Shown here one piece after another: positions 1-6,377 of a stretch of DNA of 6,896 bases. Location: NCBI GenBank assembly GCA_003491845.1, contig DNBN01000242.1, positions 1 through 6,896 of the forward strand, given 5' to 3'. Position 1 is the first letter of the stretch. Every line of letters starts with the position of its first letter. The notes beneath the pieces are model-generated. The model was not told where the DNA came from and did not search any database. It saw only the letters and a program-made list of their open reading frames with translations. The translations under genes and the position numbers were made by a program. This DNA comes from Porticoccaceae bacterium (lineage in GTDB: Bacteria; Pseudomonadota; Gammaproteobacteria; Pseudomonadales; Porticoccaceae).

Positions 1-263
1 TAAAATAGTCTAAAAACTTGGTCAAAGCGTTTATAACTCATAAAAAAATGATTTAAAAAGATGAAAACGAGATTAATATTAGGTTCAAGTCAGACTAAAT
101 ACAGTAATACTCAATTAAAAACGAAATATTAGCTGATGAATTATAAGTAAAATAGGCCACCTTTTTTAACCATTTCAGCAATGATTTAAGATATGTGTGC
201 TCATCAAAAAACCATACATCCATCTAAACATCTAACCTGCTATGACGTTGCATAATGAATGCC
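1..263. other. AT-rich non-coding stretch downstream of pit
   Basis: All frames are broken by frequent stops and I see no credible small gene, tRNA or repeat array. The only element of note is a TATAAT on the minus strand at 140-145, which could be a -10 box for a leftward gene outside the window. It has no good -35 box, and in DNA this rich in A and T such a match is expected by chance. Confidence 0.6.
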
Positions 264-301
264 CATAAAAGAAGCCTAAATCACATGCTGGTGCATAGGC
301 T
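264..301 (-). terminator. Probable terminator after pit
   Basis: On the minus strand, about 40 bases past the pit stop, AGCCTA (296-301) pairs with TAGGCT (273-278). A small inner pairing (ATGC/GCAT or CAC/GTG) lies inside the 17-base loop. A T-rich run, TTCTTTTATG, follows directly. The stem is short, so this is a moderate call, but the position at the end of the DUF47-pit unit fits. Confidence 0.5.
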
Positions 302-339
302 CTATTGATGGCGTTGTATAAAATTTTTAGAGTTTTTGG

Positions 340-1614
340 TTAGGAAAAAATAGCCTTAAAGATGTAGAAAAAGATAATAGATAGGATCGCCCCCGCTGGC
401 AGGGTGATCACCCATGAGGTAAAGATGGTGGCGACAATCCGCAGATTGATCGCGGCTAAGCCACGGGCTAAGCCTACACCTAAAACAGCTCCCACCAAAG
501 TGTGTGTGGTTGATATGGGCAAACCAATACCAGAGGCAAGAACCACTGTGGCAGAAGCACCGAGGGTGGCGGCAAAACCTCTACTTGGAGTTAACTCGGT
601 AATTTTGGTGCCAATCGTTGCCATCACCTTATACCCATAAGTAACCAAACCAACAACAATGCCCACACCACCTACTAAAAGTATCCATGCGGGCATGCTA
701 GATTTGGCGGTCACAGCACCAGATTTAATGGTAGCGATGGCTGCTGCCATCGGCCCCACGGCATTAGCGACATCATTAGAACCGTGGGCAAAGGCCATAG
801 CACATGCGGTAAAGACCATTAACACGGCAAACACTTTTTCCACGTTGGCAAAGCGGTCTTCTGATTCAATCGCTTGGTTACGTTTGACGCGAGTTAACAT
901 TGCACCACCGATGAGAGCAACAAGCAGACCAGCAGCTGCTGCAACCAAGGACATTTCAAAGTAGTTTAAACTCAATCCAATGTCTTTAAATACGTGTTTT
1001 AGGCCTTTGATTAAGGTCACCATGGTGATCATAAAGCCCACCATAAACATGTAAAAGGGTACGTATTTTTTGGCATTTTCAAAAGGGTGTTCAGTATCTA
1101 AAATTAATCGTTGAACACTCTTAAACAACATATAGGAAACGGTGCCCGCTAACACAGGAGAAACAACCCAACTTGCGGCTATGGTGCTAACTTTACTCCA
1201 GTTAACAGCATCTACAGAAATAGCAACTGCGGCAAAGCCAACGATGGCACCAACAATTGAGTGAGTTGTAGAGACGGGCCAACCTACGATAGATGCGATC
1301 AAAAGCCAAGTGCCAGCAGCCAGCAGAGCTGAAAGCATGCCATACACTAAATACTCTGGCGTACCTTGCAAAGTGAGTGGATCAATAATGCCTTTACGGA
1401 TAGTCGCTGTGACTTCACCGCCTGCCAAATATGCACCTGCAAATTCAAAGATCATGGCTATAATAATGGCTTGTTTTAAGGTGATGGCGCCGGAACCTAC
1501 AGAGGTTCCCATGGCGTTAGCCACGTCATTGGCACCGACGCCCCAGGCCATAAAAACGCCAAATATAATGGCTAATATAAGTAAAATTTGTCCGTATTCG
1601 TTTAAAACTTCCAT
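340..1614 (-). CDS. pit: Inorganic phosphate transporter of the Pit (PiT) family
   Basis: This is a polytopic inner-membrane permease of 424 residues for low-affinity uptake of inorganic phosphate, in bacteria normally as a metal-phosphate complex coupled to protons. The family's inverted duplication is plain. The first half has GVGANDVANAMG (about 25-36) and GWPVSTTHS (111-119); the second half has AHGSNDVANAVGP (276-288) and GLPISTTHT (364-372). Both Asn-Asp pairs and both STTH motifs are intact, so it should be active. About 10-12 hydrophobic segments are visible, for example near 10-27, 47-66, 88-108, 183-202, 221-243, 261-285, 309-330 and 396-420. A more polar cytoplasmic loop lies at about 244-260. 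It is shorter than E. coli PitA (499) and has the size usual for Pit proteins paired with DUF47. The ATG has only a weak GAG-type ribosome site and is probably translated from the DUF47 message. A hairpin terminator follows the stop. Confidence 0.95.
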   Translation of the reverse strand: MEVLNEYGQILLILAIIFGVFMAWGVGANDVANAMGTSVGSGAITLKQAIIIAMIFEFAGAYLAGGEVTATIRKGIIDPLTLQGTPEYLVYGMLSALLAAGTWLLIASIVGWPVSTTHSIVGAIVGFAAVAISVDAVNWSKVSTIAASWVVSPVLAGTVSYMLFKSVQRLILDTEHPFENAKKYVPFYMFMVGFMITMVTLIKGLKHVFKDIGLSLNYFEMSLVAAAAGLLVALIGGAMLTRVKRNQAIESEDRFANVEKVFAVLMVFTACAMAFAHGSNDVANAVGPMAAAIATIKSGAVTAKSSMPAWILLVGGVGIVVGLVTYGYKVMATIGTKITELTPSRGFAATLGASATVVLASGIGLPISTTHTLVGAVLGVGLARGLAAINLRIVATIFTSWVITLPAGAILSIIFFYIFKAIFS

Positions 1615-1668
1615 GGTGTATTCTCGAAGCTATATGAAGTGTGTATGGGTTAAACTCTAAGTAATAAT

Positions 1669-2343
1669 TTAGCGAGCTATAATGACTTGGATTTGTTCTC
1701 CAGCACTTTGTGCATGGTCAGCAAGGTGACCAATGGCTTCGATCGTTTTATACATAAACATGGCGTCTACAGGGGGAAAACTGGTTTCAATTTCATGCAG
1801 TTTCGAACGCAATGAAATCTGTCGTTTATCATTTTTGTCTTCTGCTTTTTCTAGCTTGGTAATACAGCGATTAATACGATCAATCTCACGACCACCAAAA
1901 CCTGAGCCAATTAATTCATCAAGCTCATCAATCACAACCTTAGCCTCTATTGCCACGGCCACCGCAGACTTGACATAGGCGGTCATGTCTACGGCAATTT
2001 TTTTAGGCACGATTTGTTTTCGACCCAGCATAAGGCCAGCAATATCTTTAGCGGTGTTACAAATTTTGTCTTGTTTACTGAGAAGTTGAATCAGGTCTGA
2101 GCGATTGATTGGCATGAATAAACTTTTTGGCAAATGCAGGCGAATGTCTTGTTTCTGATCATCGGCATGGCTCTCAAATTTTGCAATGGCGTTATAGGTC
2201 TTCTCAACAGCATTCCAGTCTTCTTTGATGACTGCTTGAAAAAAAGGAACTAAAAGTTCGACGCACTGCAACACTGTTTGCATGTGGTTTTGTAGGGGTT
2301 TAATCGGTGAATGACCAAACAAACTCAGAATGGGATTTGCCAT
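1669..2343 (-). CDS. DUF47 / PhoU-like phosphate transport accessory protein (TIGR00153 type)
   Basis: This is a 224-residue soluble, almost wholly helical protein of the DUF47 (PhoU_div, TIGR00153) family. The family start MANPILSLFGHSPIKPLQNHM is typical, with no signal peptide or membrane segment, so it should be cytoplasmic. PhoU-like acidic clusters are visible at about 57-66 (ESHADDQKQD) and at about 165-172 (EKAEDKND), the type of repeat that binds metal ions in PhoU proteins. The conserved LPKSLFMPINRSDLIQLLSKQDKI stretch (about 71-94) and a C-terminal VDAMFMYKTIEAIGHLADHA helix are also family features. DUF47 genes are very often placed directly before a pit gene, as here with a 54-base gap, and are thought to modulate the transporter. 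A link to PhoR signalling, like that of PhoU in the Pst system, is inference. The gene is not the canonical phoU, and no pst genes are seen. Confidence 0.92.
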   Translation of the reverse strand: MANPILSLFGHSPIKPLQNHMQTVLQCVELLVPFFQAVIKEDWNAVEKTYNAIAKFESHADDQKQDIRLHLPKSLFMPINRSDLIQLLSKQDKICNTAKDIAGLMLGRKQIVPKKIAVDMTAYVKSAVAVAIEAKVVIDELDELIGSGFGGREIDRINRCITKLEKAEDKNDKRQISLRSKLHEIETSFPPVDAMFMYKTIEAIGHLADHAQSAGEQIQVIIAR

Positions 2344-2351
2344 GTGAACTG

Positions 2352-2355
2352 CCTT
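2352..2355 (-). promoter_or_regulatory. Ribosome binding site of the DUF47 gene
   Basis: AAGG, within AAAAGGC on the minus strand, lies 8 bases before the ATG at 2341-2343. The spacing supports this start. Confidence 0.6.
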
Positions 2356-2386
2356 TTCAATTGATAACTAAGCCTAATGTGAGCGC

Positions 2387-2392
2387 ATTATA
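2387..2392 (-). promoter_or_regulatory. Probable promoter (-10 box) for the DUF47-pit operon
   Basis: A perfect TATAAT, followed by GCGCTC on the minus strand, lies in the 95-base gap between phoR and the DUF47 gene. It predicts a start near 2380 and a leader of about 36 bases. No hexamer at 15-18 base spacing resembles TTGACA, which would fit a promoter that needs an activator. Just upstream lies an imperfect 11-base-period direct repeat (2402-2419), and a dyad (2372-2395) covers the -10 box; both are discussed in the findings. No terminator is visible after phoR, so read-through from phoR is also likely. Confidence 0.55.
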
Positions 2393-2438
2393 GGCATGCT
2401 TTGTTAAGACTATATAAAGATTTATGCTTGATTCAGGA

Positions 2439-4211
2439 TTAATTAACATCTGACGCAAGTGGAATTTTAATTACGAATGTAGAACCCTGATTTAACTTGC
2501 TTTTTAACTTCAAACTACCTTTATGACTTTGCACGATGTGTTTAACAATGGCAAGCCCAAGTCCGGTGCCCCCAAGTGATTGTGAACGCGCCTTGTCGAC
2601 CCGATAAAAACGCTCAAAAATGCGTTCTTGGTTAGCTTCGTCAATGCCAATTCCATCATCTTTTATCGACAGCAAGGCTGTGCTTGCATCGACCTCAATA
2701 ACCACATGAACGTGACCCATGGCAGGTGTGTATTTAATGGCATTATCAACAAGGTTAGTTACCATTTGACTAAGGGCATTTTCATCACCGAGTAATATGA
2801 TCGGTTGCCCTTCGGTATCAAGATCTAATATCACTTGATGGCCTTGTGCCACGGCTTGTAAATTATCACACACCCTTTGGACTATTTGCTGAAGGTCAAC
2901 CTGAGTATTAAAAGCCGCATCGTTGCTTTCTAATCGAGACAAAGCCAACAACTCTGACACTAAATCTGATAAGCGAATAGACTGGCCGTGAATCTTGCGA
3001 ATAAAGCGTTGTTGAGTTTGGCGTTCTATTGCCTCATCCTCTATCAATGTTTCAGCAAAACCACGGATGGCAGTAATAGGTGTTTTCAACTCATGTGAAG
3101 CGTTGGCCACAAAGTCAGCACGCATCTTGTCCATGCGTTGAACATCTGTGGTGTCTTGCAGTACCAGTATCGCGTCCGCTTGATCGGAGTGTTTTAACAA
3201 AGTGACATGCAGGCGATAATGTCGAGCGAAGGTATAGCCGTCGAGTTGAATTGACCGTTCTACACTGACTTGCTCTTGTTGGCACTGTATGAAAGCTTGA
3301 TTGAGGTTGTTGGATGCATCCATGTCTTGTAAAGACTGACCTAAACAGCGTTCCCCACTGGTGCGTAATATGCGACAGGCGGCGCGATTAACGTGGGTAA
3401 TCAAGCCTTTGTCGTTCACGGTAATTACCCCTTCATTCATGCTCTTAAGGATAGTCGACAATTGGTCACGCTCAGTTTTGATAATGTTAAAGCGCCGGGC
3501 TGAAATATCAGCCATTTTATTAAGAGAACGAGCTAATGCTCCAATTTCATCACGTCTATCGCTGGGAATACGCAGTTGGTAGTGGCCTTGAGCATAGTCG
3601 TTTGCAATAATGGTCATTTGCCGCAACGGTCGAGCAAAACTCATAGCCAACCAATAGCCAATAAATAAAGCAATTAAAGTGGTGAGACTCGCCGCAATAA
3701 TGATCACTTTGCGCAAATAATTAAATTCCTCATCGATGCGCTCGGTGGAGAGGGCGGTGCGTATAAAGCCTAAATTAGAATGACTGTCCATGGCTTTTAA
3801 GGCGACATACAACATGGGCTTTTGCAATGTTGTGCTGAAGCGACTTGATTCCCCAACCCTAGACTGGGTAGCAGAAATGATTTCAGGTCGGGAGAGGTGA
3901 TTGTCCATCTCATCAAACCTGAATTCAGAATCAGCCATCACCACACCATCTCTGGTTAGCAAGGTGACACGAGTTGCAATACGATCACCAATTTGTTGGA
4001 CCATCTGTTGGATTTCATTTTGAGATTGGGTATCCATGTCAGCGAAAGATTGCTGCAAAATAAAGGCTTGGCTGGATAAATTGTTGCGAATGTCTTTTAG
4101 GCTTGCCTGCTCTATTTGGCGCTGCACCATAAGGCCAACAATCAACATACTAAACAAAATGACTAGGGCAAAGCCAGCGTAGAGTTTTAAGAATATGGGT
4201 GAGTGGCGCAT
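2439..4211 (-). CDS. phoR: PhoR-type sensor histidine kinase with periplasmic sensor domain
   Basis: This is an inner-membrane kinase of 590 residues, the partner of the adjacent PhoB-type regulator. Domains in order: membrane segment 1 (about 8-29); periplasmic region (about 30-167) with a PDC/Cache-like pattern (RVTLLTRDGVVMADSEF at about 81-97, then SRFSTTLQKPMLYVALKA and GFIRTAL); membrane segment 2 (169-192); HAMP (about 190-240); PAS (about 250-355, ILKSMNEGVITVNDKG); HisKA with the H-box NASHELKTPI and phospho-acceptor His373; and HATPase (about 470-587). The ATPase domain shows the N-box Asn486/Asn490, DDGIGI (518-523), FERFYRVD and GGTGLGLAI (547-555). The H-box sequence and the HAMP-PAS-HisKA order are typical of PhoR. 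E. coli PhoR is shorter (431 residues) and lacks a true periplasmic domain, so this architecture is closer to PhoR of Gram-positive bacteria and deltaproteobacteria. The ATG comes 1 base after the phoB stop, so translation is probably coupled. The ligand sensed is unknown. Confidence 0.88.
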   Translation of the reverse strand: MRHSPIFLKLYAGFALVILFSMLIVGLMVQRQIEQASLKDIRNNLSSQAFILQQSFADMDTQSQNEIQQMVQQIGDRIATRVTLLTRDGVVMADSEFRFDEMDNHLSRPEIISATQSRVGESSRFSTTLQKPMLYVALKAMDSHSNLGFIRTALSTERIDEEFNYLRKVIIIAASLTTLIALFIGYWLAMSFARPLRQMTIIANDYAQGHYQLRIPSDRRDEIGALARSLNKMADISARRFNIIKTERDQLSTILKSMNEGVITVNDKGLITHVNRAACRILRTSGERCLGQSLQDMDASNNLNQAFIQCQQEQVSVERSIQLDGYTFARHYRLHVTLLKHSDQADAILVLQDTTDVQRMDKMRADFVANASHELKTPITAIRGFAETLIEDEAIERQTQQRFIRKIHGQSIRLSDLVSELLALSRLESNDAAFNTQVDLQQIVQRVCDNLQAVAQGHQVILDLDTEGQPIILLGDENALSQMVTNLVDNAIKYTPAMGHVHVVIEVDASTALLSIKDDGIGIDEANQERIFERFYRVDKARSQSLGGTGLGLAIVKHIVQSHKGSLKLKSKLNQGSTFVIKIPLASDVN

Positions 4212-4212
4212 G

Positions 4213-4920
4213 CTACAAGACTTCGTTTAAAAGGGTTTCAGTAAAATTAGGATCACAACGGTAACCCACACCCCGTACGGTTTCGATCACAGTCGCAGCT
4301 TTACCCAATTGCTTTCGCACACCACGAATATGCACATCAATATTTCGATCCACAACCTCAGAATGCTCACCTAAAGCTGATAATATGAGTTGCTCCCGTG
4401 AAAACGCCCGGCCCGGTTGAGCCATTAATGTGTGTAACAATTTGAATTCGGTAGTGGTTAGTTTGAGTGTCTGTCCATTTAGATCACAAGTGTAAGCTTC
4501 TAGGTTGAGTGATAATGAACCTATTGAGAGTATTTTGGTGGACGGGGTTCGGCGTAATGCGACTTTAATCCGAGCCAACAGTTCGGCTTGGCTAAAAGGT
4601 TTAGTGATATAGTCATCTGCACCTTGGGTAAGGCCACTTATAACATCCACTTCTTCACTGCGTGCTGACAACATAATAATAGGAATAAGCTGTGTTTTAA
4701 GATTTGCCTTTAAGCGCTCACAGACCTGCATACCGGAGAGCCCAGGAAGCATGATATCAAGCAATATTAAATCAGGAGTTTGCGTTTGAGCCAATGCTAA
4801 ACCCTTAATGCCATCACTGGCTAAGGATAATTTATACCCAGCCCGCCTAAGGTTATAAGCGATAATCTCCTGGATATCAACTTCATCTTCGATGCATAAA
4901 ATATGTTGAGTATTGGTCAT
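4213..4920 (-). CDS. phoB: PhoB-type response regulator of the OmpR/PhoB family
   Basis: This is a 235-residue transcription factor of a two-component system, most likely the phosphate-starvation regulator PhoB. The receiver domain (about 5-120) has the acidic pocket Glu11/Asp12, the phosphoacceptor Asp55 in LILLDIMLPG, Ser85 as the switch residue, and Lys107 in DDYITKPFS. The winged-helix output domain (about 130-222) has TTEFKLLHTLM, SREQLI, the recognition-helix region DRNIDVHIRGVRKQLG and the closing ETVRGVGYR. An 11-residue tail follows that E. coli PhoB lacks. Compared with E. coli PhoB as I recall it, the HVWG tryptophan is replaced by Leu183, and the second Arg of HIRRLRK is Gly200. 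Both lie in the DNA or sigma-contact region. It starts 6 bases after mnmE with only a weak GGGA upstream, which implies translational coupling, and ends 1 base before phoR. Assignment to phosphate rests on similarity plus the nearby DUF47-pit pair. Another OmpR-type role is possible. Confidence 0.88.
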   Translation of the reverse strand: MTNTQHILCIEDEVDIQEIIAYNLRRAGYKLSLASDGIKGLALAQTQTPDLILLDIMLPGLSGMQVCERLKANLKTQLIPIIMLSARSEEVDVISGLTQGADDYITKPFSQAELLARIKVALRRTPSTKILSIGSLSLNLEAYTCDLNGQTLKLTTTEFKLLHTLMAQPGRAFSREQLILSALGEHSEVVDRNIDVHIRGVRKQLGKAATVIETVRGVGYRCDPNFTETLLNEVL

Positions 4921-4926
4921 AAGTTG

Positions 4927-6285
4927 TTATTTCCCGATACAAAATGACCCAAATATACGGCCCAATAAGTCATCACTAGTGAAACTACCAGTAATCTCGT
5001 TCAAGCATTCTTGGGCCAGACGTAGGTCCTCAGCTAGCAACTCGCCAGCCTGACTGTAAGCCAGTTGTGAAGACCCTTCCTGTAATAAAACTCGACACCG
5101 TTGCAGAGCATCGATGTGGCGCCGTCTGGCACTAAAGCCGCCCTCCAATGTCGTTTGGTAACCAACCACTTGTTTGAGTTGACGCCTGAGTAAGTCAAGG
5201 CCTTGGCCATCTTTCGCGCTTAGGTAAATACAGTCTACTCCATCGACCTGAGTGAATTGAGGGAGTCCTTCTGAGAGGTCTATTTTATTACGAACTAAAG
5301 TCAGTTGGCTAGGCATTGGTTGCACACCCATTAACGTCTGCCAGTGTTCTTTGGGTGAACAATGGTCTTGTGCTTCTTGTAACAATAACACTTGATCGGC
5401 CTGACTAATGGCTTCAATCGCACGTTCAATGCCAATCTGTTCCACCTTATCTGGACTGTTGCGCAAACCAGCCGTATCAATAATGTGTAAGGGTAGGCCA
5501 TCGATATTAATAGACTCTTTTAAAATATCTCGGGTGGTGCCGGCAATGTCTGTGACAATGGCTCGGTCTTGTCCTGCAAGGGCGTTAAGTAGGCTTGACT
5601 TGCCAGCATTGGGCGCCCCTGCAATCACGACTTGCATACCTTCTTGCAATAGGCTGCCTTGTTGGGCACGCTCTAATAGTTGGTCTAGGTCTGATTGCGC
5701 CTTAGCCAATAAGTTAGCGACCTTACCATCTGCTAAAAAGTCGATTTCTTCCTCTGGAAAATCGATCGCTGCCTCCACGTATAATCTTAGGTAGATTATA
5801 TTTTCAACCAAAGTGTTAATTTGGCTAGAAAAGACCCCCTGTAATGAACGCAAGGCATTTCTAGCAGCTTGCTCTGAGCTAGCATCGATTAGGTCAGCAA
5901 TGGACTCTGCTTGAGCTAAATCCATTTTGTCATTCAAAAAAGCGCGTTCTGAAAACTCTCCAGGTCTGGCAATACGTGCCCCTAAAAGAATGAGTTCACG
6001 TTGCAATAGGTCCATGACAATTTGGCCACCATGACCCTGAAACTCAAACACATCCTCACCCGTGAAAGAGTCTGGACCTTTGAAATAGAGGCTGATGCCA
6101 GCATCAATCTGTGCCCCGTGTGTGTCTAAAAAGGGTCCATAGTGGGCGTGGCGAATTTGACTTTGGTTGTGGCTTAGTTGCTGACCATAGGCAAGAGCCT
6201 GTGGACCCGATAAGCGAATAATACCCACGCCGCCTCTGCCTGGAGGAGTGGTCTGAGCACAAATAGTGTCTAGATCTGATTGCAT
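4927..6285 (-). CDS. mnmE: tRNA modification GTPase MnmE (TrmE)
   Basis: MnmE works with MnmG (GidA) in the cytoplasm to make 5-carboxymethylaminomethyl or 5-aminomethyl groups on wobble uridine 34 of certain tRNAs. The protein has 452 residues, the normal family length (E. coli 454). The N-terminal folate-binding domain (about 1-118) carries the conserved [16 protein letters not shown] and SFTGEDV stretches. A helical domain follows, with the Ras-like G domain inserted at about 216-375. Visible G motifs are the P-loop GAPNAGKS (223-230), the switch [10 protein letters not shown] (245-253), DTAG (270-273), NKID (333-336) and SAK (356-358). The C-terminus is the diagnostic CIGK with catalytic Cys449. 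The ATG at 6285 is backed by a GGAGG. All key residues are present, so the enzyme looks functional. It lies between the yidC terminator and phoB, and its stop codon is only 6 bases before the phoB ATG. It is therefore probably the first gene of a transcript that includes phoBR. Confidence 0.98.
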   Translation of the reverse strand: MQSDLDTICAQTTPPGRGGVGIIRLSGPQALAYGQQLSHNQSQIRHAHYGPFLDTHGAQIDAGISLYFKGPDSFTGEDVFEFQGHGGQIVMDLLQRELILLGARIARPGEFSERAFLNDKMDLAQAESIADLIDASSEQAARNALRSLQGVFSSQINTLVENIIYLRLYVEAAIDFPEEEIDFLADGKVANLLAKAQSDLDQLLERAQQGSLLQEGMQVVIAGAPNAGKSSLLNALAGQDRAIVTDIAGTTRDILKESINIDGLPLHIIDTAGLRNSPDKVEQIGIERAIEAISQADQVLLLQEAQDHCSPKEHWQTLMGVQPMPSQLTLVRNKIDLSEGLPQFTQVDGVDCIYLSAKDGQGLDLLRRQLKQVVGYQTTLEGGFSARRRHIDALQRCRVLLQEGSSQLAYSQAGELLAEDLRLAQECLNEITGSFTSDDLLGRIFGSFCIGK

Positions 6286-6295
6286 TGTGGTCGGG

Positions 6296-6300
6296 CCTCC
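6296..6300 (-). promoter_or_regulatory. Ribosome binding site of mnmE
   Basis: On the minus strand a full GGAGG lies 10 bases before the ATG at 6283-6285. This supports the chosen mnmE start and suggests translation independent of yidC. Confidence 0.75.
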
Positions 6301-6303
6301 AGT

Positions 6304-6331
6304 TTTAAAAAGCAGCGTTTAATATAGACAA
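6304..6331 (-). promoter_or_regulatory. Weak candidate promoter region for mnmE
   Basis: A strong terminator lies upstream, so mnmE probably needs its own promoter in the short leader. Two partial matches are visible on the minus strand. One is TTGTCT (6326-6331) with TTTAAA (6304-6309) at 16-base spacing, but its predicted start would almost touch the Shine-Dalgarno sequence. The other is a TATATT (6321-6326), better placed for a leader of about 30 bases but without a recognisable -35 box. Neither is convincing alone. Read-through from yidC is the alternative. Confidence 0.25.
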
Positions 6332-6357
6332 AAAAGGCCTCTTGAGGAGGCCTTTTT
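6331..6357 (-). terminator. Intrinsic terminator after yidC
   Basis: A perfect 11-bp stem (arms 6331-6341 and 6347-6357) encloses a 5-base loop about 20 bases past the yidC stop codon. Read on the minus strand, the GC-rich core (GGCCTC/GAGGCC) is followed by a run of six T, the classic Rho-independent layout. The A-run on the other flank would let it work on the plus strand too, although no plus-strand gene is seen here. It should separate most yidC transcription from mnmE. Confidence 0.85.
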
Positions 6358-6377
6358 ATGCTACAACGAGTGTGAGG

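Noticed and set aside
45..195. Short repeat ATGATTTAA seen twice in the AT-rich left end
   Set aside because: Two 9-base copies in very AT-rich DNA, without regular spacing or a longer match, are expected by chance.
404..964. Plus-strand open frames at 404-640 and 659-964 (and another at 1310-1660) opposite pit
   Set aside because: They lie opposite the intact Pit coding frame, show low-complexity Ala/Pro/Thr-rich translations with no family features, and have no ribosome sites.
2855..2875. DnaA-box-like sequence (TTATCACACA), considered because yidC-mnmE lies near oriC
   Set aside because: It is a single imperfect match inside phoR coding sequence, with no cluster of boxes and no AT-rich unwinding region around it.
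4930..4990. Possible internal phoB promoter in the 3' end of mnmE (TATATT on the minus strand at 4952-4957)
   Set aside because: There is no -35 box or Pho-box-like repeat at a suitable distance, and an AT-rich hexamer of this kind is common by chance.
5408..5794. Plus-strand open frame of 128 codons opposite mnmE
   Set aside because: It is the mirror of the well-conserved MnmE G-domain region, and its translation has no recognisable domain or start signal.
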